Shown: positions 10,234 through 21,579 of the stretch, piece by piece
How the letters are laid out: every line of letters starts with the position of its first letter
Position numbering within the stretch: position 1 is the stretch's first letter
Assembly: GCA_026210745.1 (NCBI GenBank)
Contig: CP110630.1
Coordinates: 4,030,001 to 4,094,000, forward strand
Direction: 5' to 3'
From: Exobasidium rhododendri
Taxonomy: Eukaryota > Basidiomycota > Exobasidiomycetes > Exobasidiales > Exobasidiaceae
Length of the DNA: 64,000 nt
The notes under the pieces: model-generated
What the model was told of the DNA's origin: nothing
Database searches by the model: none
Seen by the model: only the letters and a program-made list of their open reading frames with translations
Position numbers and translations under genes: made by a program

Positions 10234-12414
10234 TCAGGATAAGAGATTCGACTCGTCATCTTCTTCTAGCAAGACTGCCCAATTGGGGCCACTATCATTG
10301 GCAGCTTGCGCGTGATTTTTGTTCTTTGTGTGAAGAAGAGTGACGGGACGAACAGTAGCTCCGGCTCCCGTACTGCTAGGTTTGGCAAAGTCACTTTTGT
10401 GGTGATGATTCAGATTACGAAGCGACTCCTCTACTGACAGCGAAGGACCTCTCTTCTTCAACTTGGATGGCTTGTGTTCAATGACTGTTCTATCGGTAGC
10501 TTGACTAGACGTGCTGCCATTCGAGCTGGTGCTTGTGATGCGATGGACTTCATTACTGCTCTTCACTTGGTTGCTGATAGCTTTCATTGGCTGTCTTGCG
10601 GCTGATGCTGGCGTGAAGCCGGGTTGACGAGGGATACCTGACGTCTTTGTCGAAGGAGTCGGAAGTCCATGCTGACTCTTTGATTGAGGAGTGGCCGCGA
10701 CCCGCTGTGCAGGATTGGCCGTCTTGTGCGTGCTCTCCACTCTGCTCCTCTTGCCTTCATGTTGCGGGGTGGCAGCAGTCGGCGCAGTCGAAGAGACGGT
10801 CCGTACTCGCTTCCTTGGCGATCGAGGCTCAACGTCGATCGTGTCCAGAAATCGCACGCCATTGACGCAAAATGCCCGATTCGTCTCTCCTTCCCAAATT
10901 GGAATCGTTCGCAGTAATTCTTCCTCAAACTGTGACGAGGGTAACGCTATATTCATCAGCAATGTAGTCTGCATCACACTTCCTCATGCCCTGCCACTGT
11001 CACTGACCTTTGGCTTTAATACCTTAATCCTTTTCCTCATCTTCTCTTCTCGAAGTAGTCTGCCCGGATCTCGCTTTTGACCATTGTTCCCCCTTCCCAT
11101 CAATCGACTAGTGTCTTTTGCGCTTGCTTCCAATTCTTGTGATTCCTCCAGCAGCTTGTTGTACTGCCTTATCAGCTCCAGCGGTTTCGCTTTGATCTTG
11201 ACTTCATCGCTGAGTTCCTTTACCTTTTCCTCATGCAAAGACAGCAGCTCATCCGAGGGCTCCACGCCTGACTCATCTCCGTCTCCCAAGTCATCGAAGA
11301 ATTCAGGAAAGTTGTCCCTCCTTTCATCTTCCGTCATGAGCAGCTGATCCCACAGCGTGGCAATATCTTCTCGGACTTTCGAAACAAACATGGTCATGTG
11401 TTCCGCTTTCAGCTCCTTCATCTGCTTTAGTTCTCTCTCGTACGCCTGAATGACTGAAAAGGTGCATCCAGTATTCTCTTGTACAAACTCGTCTACCGCT
11501 TCATCTGCCACGTCAAATCGTTTCCAAAGCGAAGACAATTCGTCGTACAGAGTCTGTATCTTCTCAAAACGTCGCTCCTTTTCAGCATCTAATTCGGCAA
11601 TCCTGTCAGATGCTATTGCTAGATTCTCTAAAGTCGGAGCCATTGCATTTCGTAGCTGCACGCTGCCGATATGTGTGTTCAGCTCCCTCTCTGATCCAGA
11701 CTTTCGGCTTGGCGTGGCTTCCAAGTGTTCATCGCTGCCTTGCTCGCCTTCTACGAAGACGCCTGCAAATTCGATTCTTCCTTCATCGAGCTCGACTCGA
11801 AGGGGCCGGACGTTGAAGTGGTGCAGTACCATAGCCTCAAACGGACTTTCCACCTGCGGCATTATCCACATATCTGACCATTGCTGAAGAATCCTCTTCA
11901 ATGTCTTTTCTAACTCAAGGCTCCGCTTGCGGACTTCGTCTCCGCATGACGATAAGATGGCATGCAGTTCGGAGGGTCGAGGCAAGGCCAGGACAGTAGT
12001 CGAATTCGGTGGAGTATCCAAGTCGATTATCGGTACTTGATCGCCCAATATAGGTCGGTATTCTTCAATGCGAACTACTAGCTTATCTACTTGCGCCTTT
12101 CTCGAGGCATAGATGGACTGCAGGCGTCCCAGTTCGGCCTGCAGCTCCTTGATGTGGACTAGTAGTGTGGTCGATTGCTCGGTAGCAGTCGAAATACTCG
12201 CTGGCTCATCCAGAAGCGAGTGATACCTCTCGCAGCGCATCTTTAGTGCGTCGATCTCTTCCTTTGCTTCTGTGATGTCTTTTGTGCTCCTTTCCACCTC
12301 GCTGTCGATTGCGTTCTGCAGTGCGGATTGAAGTCGTTCTGGTGCATGTCCTAACTCGGCGTAGCATTGTCGCAATTGCTCTATCTGCGCAGCGAAGAGG
12401 ACGTTAAGGTCCAT
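10234..12414 (-). CDS. ASE1: Microtubule-bundling protein, Ase1/PRC1/MAP65 family
   Basis: Two exons (11008-12414 and 10234-10929, intron 78 nt, phase 0) give 700 residues. The start at 12414 begins MDLNVLFAAQIEQLRQ. Most of the protein is helical and coiled-coil. The conserved microtubule-binding signature of the family appears as TLWDQLLMTEDERR near residue 355. Across the splice the chain continues as KVLKPK then FEEELLRTIPIWEGE and FCVNGVRFLDTI, as in Ase1/PRC1. The last 190 residues are a basic, Ser/Thr-rich disordered tail (PRSPRKRVR), probably a target of mitotic kinases. Role by family: cross-linking antiparallel microtubules at the spindle midzone. It is divergent from the unknown gene at 12743. 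Confidence 0.92.
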
Positions 12415-12742
12415 CTTGGATGGGCCAAGAAACCCTTGAGTAGATGTCGCAAGTTGGAGAGGGGGAAAGTGCAGAGCAGGGTGAGCAGAGTATAGCGATG
12501 AAAGGAGGGGGGGGGAAAAAGACCTCGAGGTACCACTAGGCACAAAACTTCATCACTCTCTTTACTACCAAAGCTTCACCCAGGGAGGCAAGTCGCGTCG
12601 AGATAGCGCGCCCAGACACGTGTCCAGAGAGCAACACAGTTTGACTGTTCTTTGTGCCAGGGTTTCCATTGAGGCGTTCGAAGCTTACCCCCATATCAAG
12701 CGGGCTCGACAGACTGGCCTTCTCTTTCTCACTTATGCCGAC
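12415..12742. promoter_or_regulatory. Divergent promoter, ASE1 / unknown nuclear protein
   Basis: A 328 bp gap between two opposing ATGs. It holds a CACGTG-containing stretch at about 12617 and a poly-G run at 12508-12515. The plus frame stays open back to 12620 but only from a GTG codon, so translation is taken to start at 12743. Confidence 0.4.
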
Positions 12743-14464
12743 ATGAGCAGATCGCCAGACTGGGCGACGTGGTCGTACCATAATACAAACCTGGCGCATG
12801 AGAAGAGCCCATTCAAGGGGAGAAATGTGGCAAAGGCCATTACTTCCAGTGACCCGGCTGGAGGGGGACTTGCTCTTTTCAAGAAGAGTGCTGGAGACGA
12901 TCTTGACGAAATTCTATGGCATGAATATGACGCAGTGGACGAGATTGTCGACTTGGACACGGGCGAAGATGACTTGCAAGCTAGTGCTCAGAAAGGCATA
13001 GATGCAATCGACTTAGATGAGCTCTTCGCAAACCAGAATGAAGTAAAGAAGGTAGATGGAAATGTCCGGCAATTGGAGCTTTTGGACGACGGTCGCTACC
13101 GATTTGATCCTCTTACACCGATCGAATCAAGCTCTTTGCAACGAGCTTTGAAGCTTTCTAAGTATATCGCGCCTACGGTGGAAGAAAAGGAGGAGGAGCA
13201 TCAGCGACTGCTTGCAGTGAAGGTGATTGCGACCAAGACCGAAAAGGAGGATCCAAGACGCAAGGGCAGGAGGATCAACGAAGAGACCGGAAAGCGGATC
13301 TACAATATTGCAACAGGTGCTACTGGAATCACAAGAAAAGAAAATGAAGAAGCAAGGAAGGTGTTGCAGACAATGTGCAAAAGCATGCTACCGAGACGAC
13401 ACTTTGATTGGATCCTCGCACAATTGACGTACAAAGGTTGCGACATGCTAGGATTCAGTGAGATACCTTCCATGCGAACGCTCATCCAAGATCAGGCAAA
13501 AGAGTGTGTGTTGAAGGAATCGATGCCCATATACCACTTAGCCTATATCACAAAGCTACTCGCTGATGCTAGCAAGATTAAGACATCCGAACTTGACATC
13601 GTTGATCCTACCAGATCAGCACGGGCCAGAGGAGAGCCAGTCGTTTCAGTGAGGAACAGGATGACTCTTCAATCCGAAGCCATATTCAAAGGCCTTCAAT
13701 TGCTCTTTCCGGCGGCTTTCGGATTGGAGCAAGACGAGAGTCTGGCTCGAGTTCCTTTGATCTTGCCGTGCAATTGCTCGTCAGCGATGGTGGCCAAGGT
13801 GGAAGATCCCGAAAAGGTAAAGGGGGAACAATTCGCAGAAGGACGTTCAGGAGGAAAGCTCGATGGGGGGACAGCTTCCTCATCCTCAAAGGAAATGCTG
13901 GACAGATCTGAACCGCCAGCCGCACCCCGGACAATACTGAAGGCATCGAGAGAGAAAAAGAAGATCAAGAAAGTGAATATGAGATCTACGACAATAGCTA
14001 CGACGCCTGCTGCAAGAGTGGTCTCTTTACGCCGGTCTGAAAAGATAGCAGAAGAGGAAAGTGCTCAGCTTTTCTACCAGAAGTTCAAAGCACAGGTGTT
14101 GCAGCGAGAAAGCGAAAGAATGGACGATCTAGGCAACAGATCAACAACCAAAACGGACGTGGCGGAACGCAGGGAGACGTCCGAAAGGGAGCGCGACGAC
14201 AGAAGTGATGCTGCCGAGGTAACGTCATTCTTATCGAGCAGTATCAATCACGAACAAGAAAAGCGGAGAGCGACGAGGCAAGACGCCGCTGGAGAGCAAG
14301 AAGAAGCATCGAATAAAACATGTACAAATGATGAATTCAAAAACACCAATGGAAAGCGAAAAGCAGATCTGCAGAAGTTGTCACCGAAGAGAAGTAGAAG
14401 AAGTGTCGGCGAAGACATCAAGCTTGCCATGCCGTCCTTTTGGGCAAAGAAGAAGGCTACGTAA
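12743..14464 (+). CDS. Unknown basic/acidic, probably nuclear protein
   Basis: A single exon of 573 residues from the ATG at 12743 (MSRSPDWATWS). I do not recognise the family. What can be seen: an acidic N-terminal third (residues 45-95), a likely folded, helical core at about residues 200-360 (around LPRRHFDWILAQLTYKGCD and PIYHLAYITKLLADASKI), and a long charged, disordered C-terminal third with several Lys/Arg clusters that look like nuclear signals (KKKIKKVNMR and SPKRSRRSVG). It shares a divergent promoter with ASE1 and is followed by kinesin-8. A spindle or chromosome role is only a guess from neighbours. Compare the core by profile-profile search to place it. Confidence 0.6.
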   Translation: MSRSPDWATWSYHNTNLAHEKSPFKGRNVAKAITSSDPAGGGLALFKKSAGDDLDEILWHEYDAVDEIVDLDTGEDDLQASAQKGIDAIDLDELFANQNEVKKVDGNVRQLELLDDGRYRFDPLTPIESSSLQRALKLSKYIAPTVEEKEEEHQRLLAVKVIATKTEKEDPRRKGRRINEETGKRIYNIATGATGITRKENEEARKVLQTMCKSMLPRRHFDWILAQLTYKGCDMLGFSEIPSMRTLIQDQAKECVLKESMPIYHLAYITKLLADASKIKTSELDIVDPTRSARARGEPVVSVRNRMTLQSEAIFKGLQLLFPAAFGLEQDESLARVPLILPCNCSSAMVAKVEDPEKVKGEQFAEGRSGGKLDGGTASSSSKEMLDRSEPPAAPRTILKASREKKKIKKVNMRSTTIATTPAARVVSLRRSEKIAEEESAQLFYQKFKAQVLQRESERMDDLGNRSTTKTDVAERRETSERERDDRSDAAEVTSFLSSSINHEQEKRRATRQDAAGEQEEASNKTCTNDEFKNTNGKRKADLQKLSPKRSRRSVGEDIKLAMPSFWAKKKAT

Positions 14465-14856
14465 AATGATATAGTGTACCGTGTATAATGACTTATTTCC
14501 ATTTTTATTGAGATGCTTCTTTGTGCCGTGGGGGATACGTGGACGCATGTAGGGCTGATCAGAGCATTCACCAACCTAGCTCAGCGAAGCCCGTGACTGA
14601 ACGCGCGGGCGCTTGGACCACCGAGCGCGACTTGTGGTTTTGAAAGAGTGACACATTCAACTTCCACTTTAAAGCTCAGGGCAGATTTTATTTGACCACC
14701 TTAGCACCGGTCCCTACAGAAGTACCAGTACTGATCATGCGCCCCCAGAAGTAAGCGCCGCATCTCTCCTCTTCTCGCCCATGCCAGTGCGACGCTACTG
14801 TTCTACGAATACACAGATAAATCAGCGGCCTTCTCGTCTTCACGATCATAAACAAC
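14465..14856. other. Intergenic, upstream of kinesin-8
   Basis: About 390 bp with no gene. It holds the 3' flank of the unknown gene and the kinesin promoter. A GC-rich stretch at 14603-14630 can fold locally, but it lacks the A/B boxes of a tRNA. Confidence 0.4.
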
Positions 14857-17800
14857 ATGGCCGAGTCTTCTATCGCGGTGGCAGGTGAGCGGGTGAAGTT
14901 CTGATTCCAGAAATGTGCAAAGTGGCCACACAAGGCTGACTAGATTGTATATGGTAGTGCGCATAAGACCATTCAGCGTCAAGGAAATTGCCCAACTAGC
15001 GCCTCAGGAGAAGTCACAGCCATTTCTGGGAGATGGGGGATTCAGCGGTGCGTCGCCCTCTCGAATGGGATTTGCCTCGGGAAGCAATGCGCCTCTCCTG
15101 CGCACCAAATTTCTCCGTCCCATCATTACGCCGGTCGACGACAAGGTCCTCATCTTTGATCCACCCGATCTTAATCCGCTCACCAGGCTTTACAACACCG
15201 CCGGTCACAATACATTTGGACATGGAAACAAAAAAGCAAAAGACGTGCGATATGCGTTTGACCGAGTTTTCGATGACAAGTGTGGACAGGAAATGGTGTT
15301 CGAGAATACGACGAAACCACTACTGGAAGGTCTCTTGAACGGTTACAATGCTAGTGTCTTTGCTTATGGGGTGAGTGAGGAAATTAGAAAGACACTGTTG
15401 TGGGACTTGCAGCAGCCTGGAACAGATGAATTAAATCTATGACGAAACCCCTATCCAGGCAACGGGATGCGGCAAGACACACACCATCAGCGGAACACCA
15501 GATGATCCAGGTGTCATCTTCTTGACCATGAAGGAGCTCTACGAACGCATCGAGACATCAAGAGAAGAGTGCGATGTCCAAGTTCGCCTATCTTATCTCG
15601 AAATTTACAACGAATCTATTCGAGACTTACTCAGCCCACTACCTACCCCGCCTGGTCAGGGATTAATGCTTCGAGAGGATGCGACGAGAAAAATGAGCGT
15701 AGTCGGTATCACTGAGCATGTTCCAGAGTCACCAGAGAGTGTCTTGGAGATGATTCAAGAAGGTAATCTCCGTAGAACAATGAGTCCGACTGAAGCAAAT
15801 GCAGTAAGCTCAAGGAGTCATGCGGTGTTGCAAATCAACATCACCCAAAGACCTCGTACAGCAGACACCATCACAGAGACGACCAGTGCATCGCTGAACA
15901 TCATCGATCTTGCCGGATCAGAACGAGCGGCAGCCACCAGAAACAATGGTGCAAGGATGAAGGAAGGTGCAAATATCAACAAAAGTCTACTGGCACTAGG
16001 CAATTGTATCAACGCTTTGTGTCAATCTGGCAATCAAAGATCTAAACATGTGCCTTATCGCAACAGCAAGTTGACTCGACTGCTCAAGTTCTCTCTGGGA
16101 GGCAACTGTAAAACGGTCATGATTGTTTGTGTCAGTCCGTCGAGCGCTCATTACGATGAGACGCAAAACACTCTCAAGTACGCTAATCAGGCCAAGAACA
16201 TACGCACAAAAGTGTCGAGAAACATGCTGAATGTAGATCGACATGTGGCTCAGTACGTGCAAGCCATTCACGAACTGAGAGAGGAAGTGAGTGAACTGAA
16301 GGTGAAATTGGGGGAGCGGGCAAGCGTAGAGAGTGGATCCGAAAAGAAGAGGAGGTTAGACATGGCAAAGGAGAGGGAAGAAGTGAAGTTGAAGATGAGC
16401 GAAAGTGCGGACAATGTCAAGCGAATCATACAGGAAAGAGCCAGTGCAGAAGTGCGTCTGTCCGCTGCTGGCCTTCGACTTGCCCCGCTTCGACAGCGAC
16501 TTGCAGAAATAGAGACGCAGATACAGACGGAGCAGAACTCTCCCAGTGGCGACCTTGAAAGTGAAAGGGAGATCCACACAAGACTGGCGGCGAGGGAAGA
16601 GGCTATTCTGCGAGATGAAAAGCTTCTCTCCAGTGTCAGAATTTTGAACAATAGTGTACAGATCCAAAGAGGGGTAATCATGGCTGCATCACAGAACACA
16701 AAGTTCAACGCCGATACGACTGAGATGGTTCGTACGTTCGGTGATTTTCTACTTTCAGAAATGGACAGGTTGCAAGCGACTGCCAGGTATGAGTCGCTGC
16801 AGAGTGCCTTTAGTCTGGTTTCATCTACTTTTACCGAGTTGATCGCCATGGGAACGAGAAGCACCTTGGCACTGAAGGAAGCGAAAGAGGCCATCGAATC
16901 GTACGCCCAGGAGCATGTGGTGGAGAGCGATGCGTCCCTTTCTGTGCTGGCGCAACAGATGCAGAGTGTGTGCAATGACAACGACGAAGCTTTTACCAGG
17001 ATGGCGGGCACTGGTATGATGAGCGGAACCGCCAACACTGGAGCACTGCAACGAATAAGTCGCAAGACAAATAGGGCAACCCCCTCTCTTCCTCCTGCCT
17101 CTGCTATACATTCTCTTCAGCATTTGAAAGGAGGAATCAGTGTAGCAGGTACATCGAATAAGGCGCTTTTGCCCATCACGAGCCCGCGCAAGACGGTGAC
17201 GAGGCGATCGACGGCCGGTGCAAGACGAAATAGCACGCAAGTCAGTCGAACTGCTACTAGCCATCATGCTCGTAGATTCTCCAGCGCGATGGCTCCTGCA
17301 GCGAAAAAGACCTTTCGATGGGCTGATGAGGCAGGCGAAGGACGGATCGATGATCACGATCGACGAAGTGCTTCACCTCCTCAAGTTCGCATCAACGTAC
17401 CTGCAAAGAAACCAGATGGCAAGTCGACTGACGAGAAGAAGGCAGTCACTCAGGCAGCAAAGTGGAAGGATCGTTTGTCGACGATTCAGACAGGAAGAGA
17501 AGTGGAAGCTGGTCAAAGTTCAGGAACGGAGTGGGAAGATGTAGGGCGAGATGGAGGTAGAGTCAAGCGAGACGGGAGACTGTTTCAGAGCAATTTCCTC
17601 GCCAAAAAGGAAGGACGGTCGAGCAATTTGGGCGTCTCCGTAGAGGAAGAGAGTGATTCCACCGCGAGTAGTACAACCTTCAGCGATACACTACGAGCGC
17701 CCTTCGCCGAGCTCAGCAACGGCGTGGGTGATTTCAGTAGCGACGACAACCAAATACTGGCATCAGCACAGTGTGCGCCGCCGATGAAGGCTCGGAGCAG

Positions 17801-18155
17801 CCCTTACTCTCGTCGAAGTAGCACAATCGGGCCGATTCGAAGGAAGATGAGAAGCAGTCTGGGAGAGTGCAGTAAGTCGACCAGCAAGGTCACCTCTACT
17901 AATACGGAAAGCCATCCACCTCGACTAGCCATCGGTCCTCCCACCTTCACCGCGTCGAGAAGTGCTAGAATCAGCTTACTGGAACCTCAACGGAATGTGT
18001 CTTCGGGCGGAACGCATCATCAGAGTCAAGCCAAGACGGTCCCTGGCACGCCCAAGGGATCTATACTTCTCAACAACGCAACCTTTCAAGGAGCTACTCC
18101 TCCAGCGCCGGCTTCGTCTTCTTTCAGGAGCAGCGTCGGGACTGCATGGCGGTAA
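14857..18155 (+). CDS. KIP3: Kinesin-8 motor (Kip3/Klp5/Klp6 type)
   Basis: Three exons (14857-14884, 14958-15370, 15459-18155) give 1045 residues. The motor is N-terminal: AVRIRPFSVKE is rebuilt across the first intron, and the P-loop GATGCGKTHT is rebuilt across the second (residues 147-156). NAVSSRSH (switch I) lies near residue 261, DLAGSERA (switch II) near 297 and NSKLTRLLKFSLGG near 355. GATGCGKT rather than GQTGSGKT, and the neck-proximal sequence, fit kinesin-8. A coiled coil follows at about residues 390-520, and then a long basic Ser-rich tail. Role by family: a plus-end-directed motor that shortens or dampens microtubule ends, controlling spindle length, nuclear position and chromosome alignment. 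It lies 2.4 kb from ASE1. Confidence 0.92.
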
Positions 18156-18314
18156 GAAAGGGCAGCAGCGTGTCACCTCTCTTTCGTTTTTTTCCTTTCT
18201 CTCCCCCTTCCCACCCTTCGATCCTTGGCAACATCACCTCCCCTGTATCATATAGTATTCGAGCGATTCGATTGACCATTACAATCTGTACATTAGTATT
18301 TCGAACCACAAGCA

Positions 18315-19497
18315 TCACTCTTCCAGCTTTAGGACGACTTTCTGACCTGACACGCCATCCTTGTTCTTGGCCAAGGCCTCTTCTAGATGAGCCAGTCCTC
18401 CTCTGATGACCAAGGGACGGTTCGGCACAATGCTTCCCTTTGCCAAGTAACCTCCTTCACCAGAGATTGCCTTCATGAATTCAATCGCAGTCTTTCGCAG
18501 ATGTGGAGCGCTGCCAATACCCCACACAACTTTGACGAGAATCTCTGCCTTCCCAGGTTCCTTTGCTGCCTCAAAGATTTCAGGTTTAATGTCGATCAGA
18601 TGAATGACAGTCGATTGCGATAAACCTGCTGCAGATGGCACGCCCTTTGGATTTGCTGCTTGGAGTATGCGTACGGCTTCCACGCCTGTCTCTGGAGACG
18701 AGATGGAGTCCAAGACGGCTCCTACTGGGTAGGGCTTGGTTGCTTCAGCGTAGTCTTGGGGGGAGCTTTTTGTGCGATCTAATACCACTGTGGCACCGAG
18801 CTCTTTCAATCGTGGATGATGGGATGGTGAAGAGGCGGTGACGATATTGGAAAAGCCACTCAAACGAGCCAATTGAATAGCATATTGACCTACACTGGAA
18901 GAACCCCCTAGGATGATGATCGACTTTCCTGCTGCAGCTTTGGCTCCCCCGTCTTGCCAAGGAGGAGGTTGAATGTCAAGCCCGTCTTTGTGGTAGAACG
19001 CAGCGATGACTGCCATACATGCCAGACTAACACCAGCTGCTTCATCGTCTGTGATGGACTCTGGCGTGTGTCCAATCAGTTCAGCAGGCATGGTAATGTA
19101 TTCTTGAAAGGTGGAATGATCTTGAACGCCGATGATCCCTTGGAAGAAAACCCGATCACCGACCTTATAGTCCCCCTTTACGCCCTTGCCGAGGTCCACA
19201 ACCACTCCAGCGGCATCAGAACCGAGGATAGTAGGCCACTCCTTCACATAGAAAGCCCAGTCTCTGATCTTCCAGTCGACGGGATTGATGGCAGTGGATG
19301 TCACTTTGATCAGGACCTCGTCATCCTTTGGCTGGTGGCGTGGAAGTGTGGAATTTAAGAATTGAAGAGGAGGGAGGCTAAAAGGCGCTTTGCTCAACTA
19401 GACTTACCTTGGGCGTGTCTCTCTCGAGAACTTGTGCTTTGGTGCCCTTTCCCACGAATGCTGCTCTATGCTTGGTTGGAGTCTTGCTGCTGCTCAT
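18315..19497 (-). CDS. Medium-chain dehydrogenase/reductase (enoyl-reductase-like)
   Basis: Two exons (19408-19497 and 18315-19331, intron 76 nt, phase 0) give 368 residues. The splice joins QVLERDTPK to PKDDEVLIKVTSTAINPVDWK, the normal N-terminal region of zinc-independent MDR reductases (ToxD/quinone-reductase-like). The nucleotide-binding fold shows IIILGGSSSVGQYAIQLARL. The paired Cys ligands of a structural zinc are not seen, so the enzyme is probably zinc-free and NADPH-dependent. The substrate is unknown. It diverges from the enoyl-CoA hydratase across 331 bp, which suggests but does not prove co-expression in lipid or carbonyl metabolism. Confidence 0.85.
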
Positions 19498-19828
19498 GGT
19501 GAGTACCTGAGTTTGTCTTGGTGGTGAATCGTGTAGTTTAATTCTTCTTCTTCTTCCTTTACGGCCATAACGTTTCTTAGACACTACTGCCCTTCAATTT
19601 TCAACCGGGCGTCTTAGTCTCTATTTCCGGGAAGTGGAGTAAAAGATTGCTTACATAATCATCGCGGTCGAGCCAAAGATTCCTCGGGTGCTTTAGAGGC
19701 AAAGTAGCGAGCAAAGGAAGCGGGGTACTATGTTGGTAAAGAAAGGCGGGGTTAAGGTATTAGGACATTCTCTCTTTCCTCGACGACATCCTTAGCACTC
19801 TCCACTCGAATTCCTTCCTCCCCGTAGC
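19498..19828. promoter_or_regulatory. Divergent promoter, MDR reductase / enoyl-CoA hydratase
   Basis: A 331 bp region between two opposing ATGs that must carry both promoters. The hydratase leader is pyrimidine-rich (19766-19825), as is common just upstream of fungal starts. No defined operator was recognised. Confidence 0.5.
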
Positions 19829-20884
19829 ATGTCGTCTACTACTGCTCGCTTTCCTTCTGTGGGAGAACACTTGATCCTCTCGACGCCTGCTCCCCACATT
19901 ATCATGATGAAGATGAACCGACCGAAGCAGTTGAATGCAATGTCCTATGAAATGGAACGAGACATGAAAAAGGTGTTAGATTGGGTAGAAGAAGAGCCTT
20001 CCGTTTGGGTCGTCATTCTTACAGGAAACGGAAGGGCTTTCTGTGCCGGTCAAGATCTAAAGAGCTTCATGGACGCCGCCAACAACGAATCCACGTCCGA
20101 CGATAATTTTGGTAGTGATGTATCCTCCCATGCCAGGAGGATCGAAGATGGTGGGTTTGGCAGCGTAAGCACCCGTAGACTAAGCAAACCAATAATAGCA
20201 GCAGTAGATGGTCCGGCGATGGGAGGCGGCACTGAATTGGTCCTGAATTGTGACTTGGTAGTAGCTACCTCTCGATCGATCTTTGCACTCCCGGAAGTAT
20301 CTAGAGGCGTGGTCGCGGCAATGGGCGGCATCACGAGGATATCAGAAGTAGCAGGTCACCAAAGGGCGAGTGAGATGCTCTTGGTGGGTGCTCCACTTAG
20401 TGCACAGGACGCATACGCTCGCTTCAACTTTGTCAACGCTCTGATTAATGTGGAAAAGTCCGCATCGATCGAAGCTGGACAAGCGGCCGTTGAAGCCGAG
20501 GCTCTTCGATGGGCCCACAAAGTTGTAGCAAACAGTCCTGACGCCGTGTTGGTGACCAAGGAGGCTCTCAACATGGCGAGAGATGCAGGGAAGGGCGAGA
20601 ATGGGATCGACAAGGTGTCCATCGAGAGCCTCAGCGGTGAGAGAAGCCAAGCTCTATACGGGGGAGAAAATATAAGGGAAGGTCTCTCCGCCTTCTTTGA
20701 AGTGCGTATTTGCTTGTGTTGAGGCGTTGGGAAGGTGATGTCTTTTATCGACGTTACGCCGTTTCATGGAATCGAGCTCGTCGCGCTGACCCGCTCTTTA
20801 TCTTCCTGTATTGTGCGCCCATTGCAGAAACGAGCGCCTTCATGGTATGATCCGCCCATCTTCGCCAGAAAGTCAAAATTGTGA
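19829..20884 (+). CDS. Peroxisomal enoyl-CoA hydratase/isomerase (crotonase fold) ending in SKL
   Basis: Two exons (19829-20701 and 20828-20884) give 309 residues. The crotonase core includes NRPKQLNAMSYEM, the oxyanion-hole region CAGQDLKSF, GPAMGGGTELVLNCDLV and FALPEVSRGVVAAMGG. Both family glutamates (in GGTEL and LPEV) are present. The 57-nt last exon encodes KRAPSWYDPPIFARKSKL, so the spliced protein ends in SKL, a canonical type 1 peroxisomal targeting signal. Without splicing the chain stops after six other residues (VRICLC) and lacks the signal. Expected role: hydration or isomerisation of enoyl-CoA esters in peroxisomal fatty-acid oxidation. The exact substrate is unknown. Confidence 0.9.
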
Positions 20885-21579
20885 ATCGATCTCCTGGCAA
20901 TCGGACAAAGATCTTGGAAGAAGTCTCCTTTCCCCGCCAGCGCAGCACACATCCTTTGGTAGCTGCGACTGATATCCCACTCCACCTACACCTACACCCT
21001 TAATGCGAGGGAAGACCGAAATGTGCAAGCTGGAGACACGTCCTTTTAGTCGTCAGCGGTCGCCACCGTGCTTAGCCGACGACGAGCCGAGGCGATAGGG
21101 CGTAGAACGGCGTAAGAATATGATCAAAGATATCGAAATTGTATGCTGCAATCCTTTCATTTCTTATTCCACTACGAAAGGCTACTACTTTTCTGCTGCT
21201 CTGGCGGCAGTGAAGGGCGTTCGTGGGTTGGGGGAGCTGGTAGGGGTGAAAGTGGCAAGGTAGGGTAGAGAGTCGACGTCGGCGTATCGTTGCGTACTGG
21301 GAGACGGGCAACGATAGATAAAGGGAAGGGAGCTGTTCACCTTTCTTTTGTTTCGTCCCTGTCTGCGATCTCTTTGGCCATCCCAGTGCTACTTCCCCTC
21401 GGAAGACTGTCAGTGAGCCGGTCTCCTGCAGCACGCATTGGAAAGGAAAGTACCTCTCCAGTCGTCATCTTCTTCATCCTTGCATTCTCATCACGACAAA
21501 CGACATCTTAGAGTAGCCAGGGCCTCCGCTACTTCACTCTTCCTAATTACCCTTCGATCGCCCACTGATCATCCCGAGG
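20885..21579. other. Intergenic, 3' of the hydratase and 5' of the repeat protein
   Basis: About 700 bp with no gene supported on either strand. Antisense frames at 20754-21434 lack start context and any domain. Confidence 0.45.

Noticed and set aside
14595-14640. GC-rich foldable stretch considered as a tRNA
   Set aside because: No A-box or B-box consensus and no cloverleaf.
16268-17065. 265-codon open frame on the minus strand
   Set aside because: It is antisense to the kinesin-8 coiled coil and tail. It shows no domain, and codon bias explains the lack of stops.
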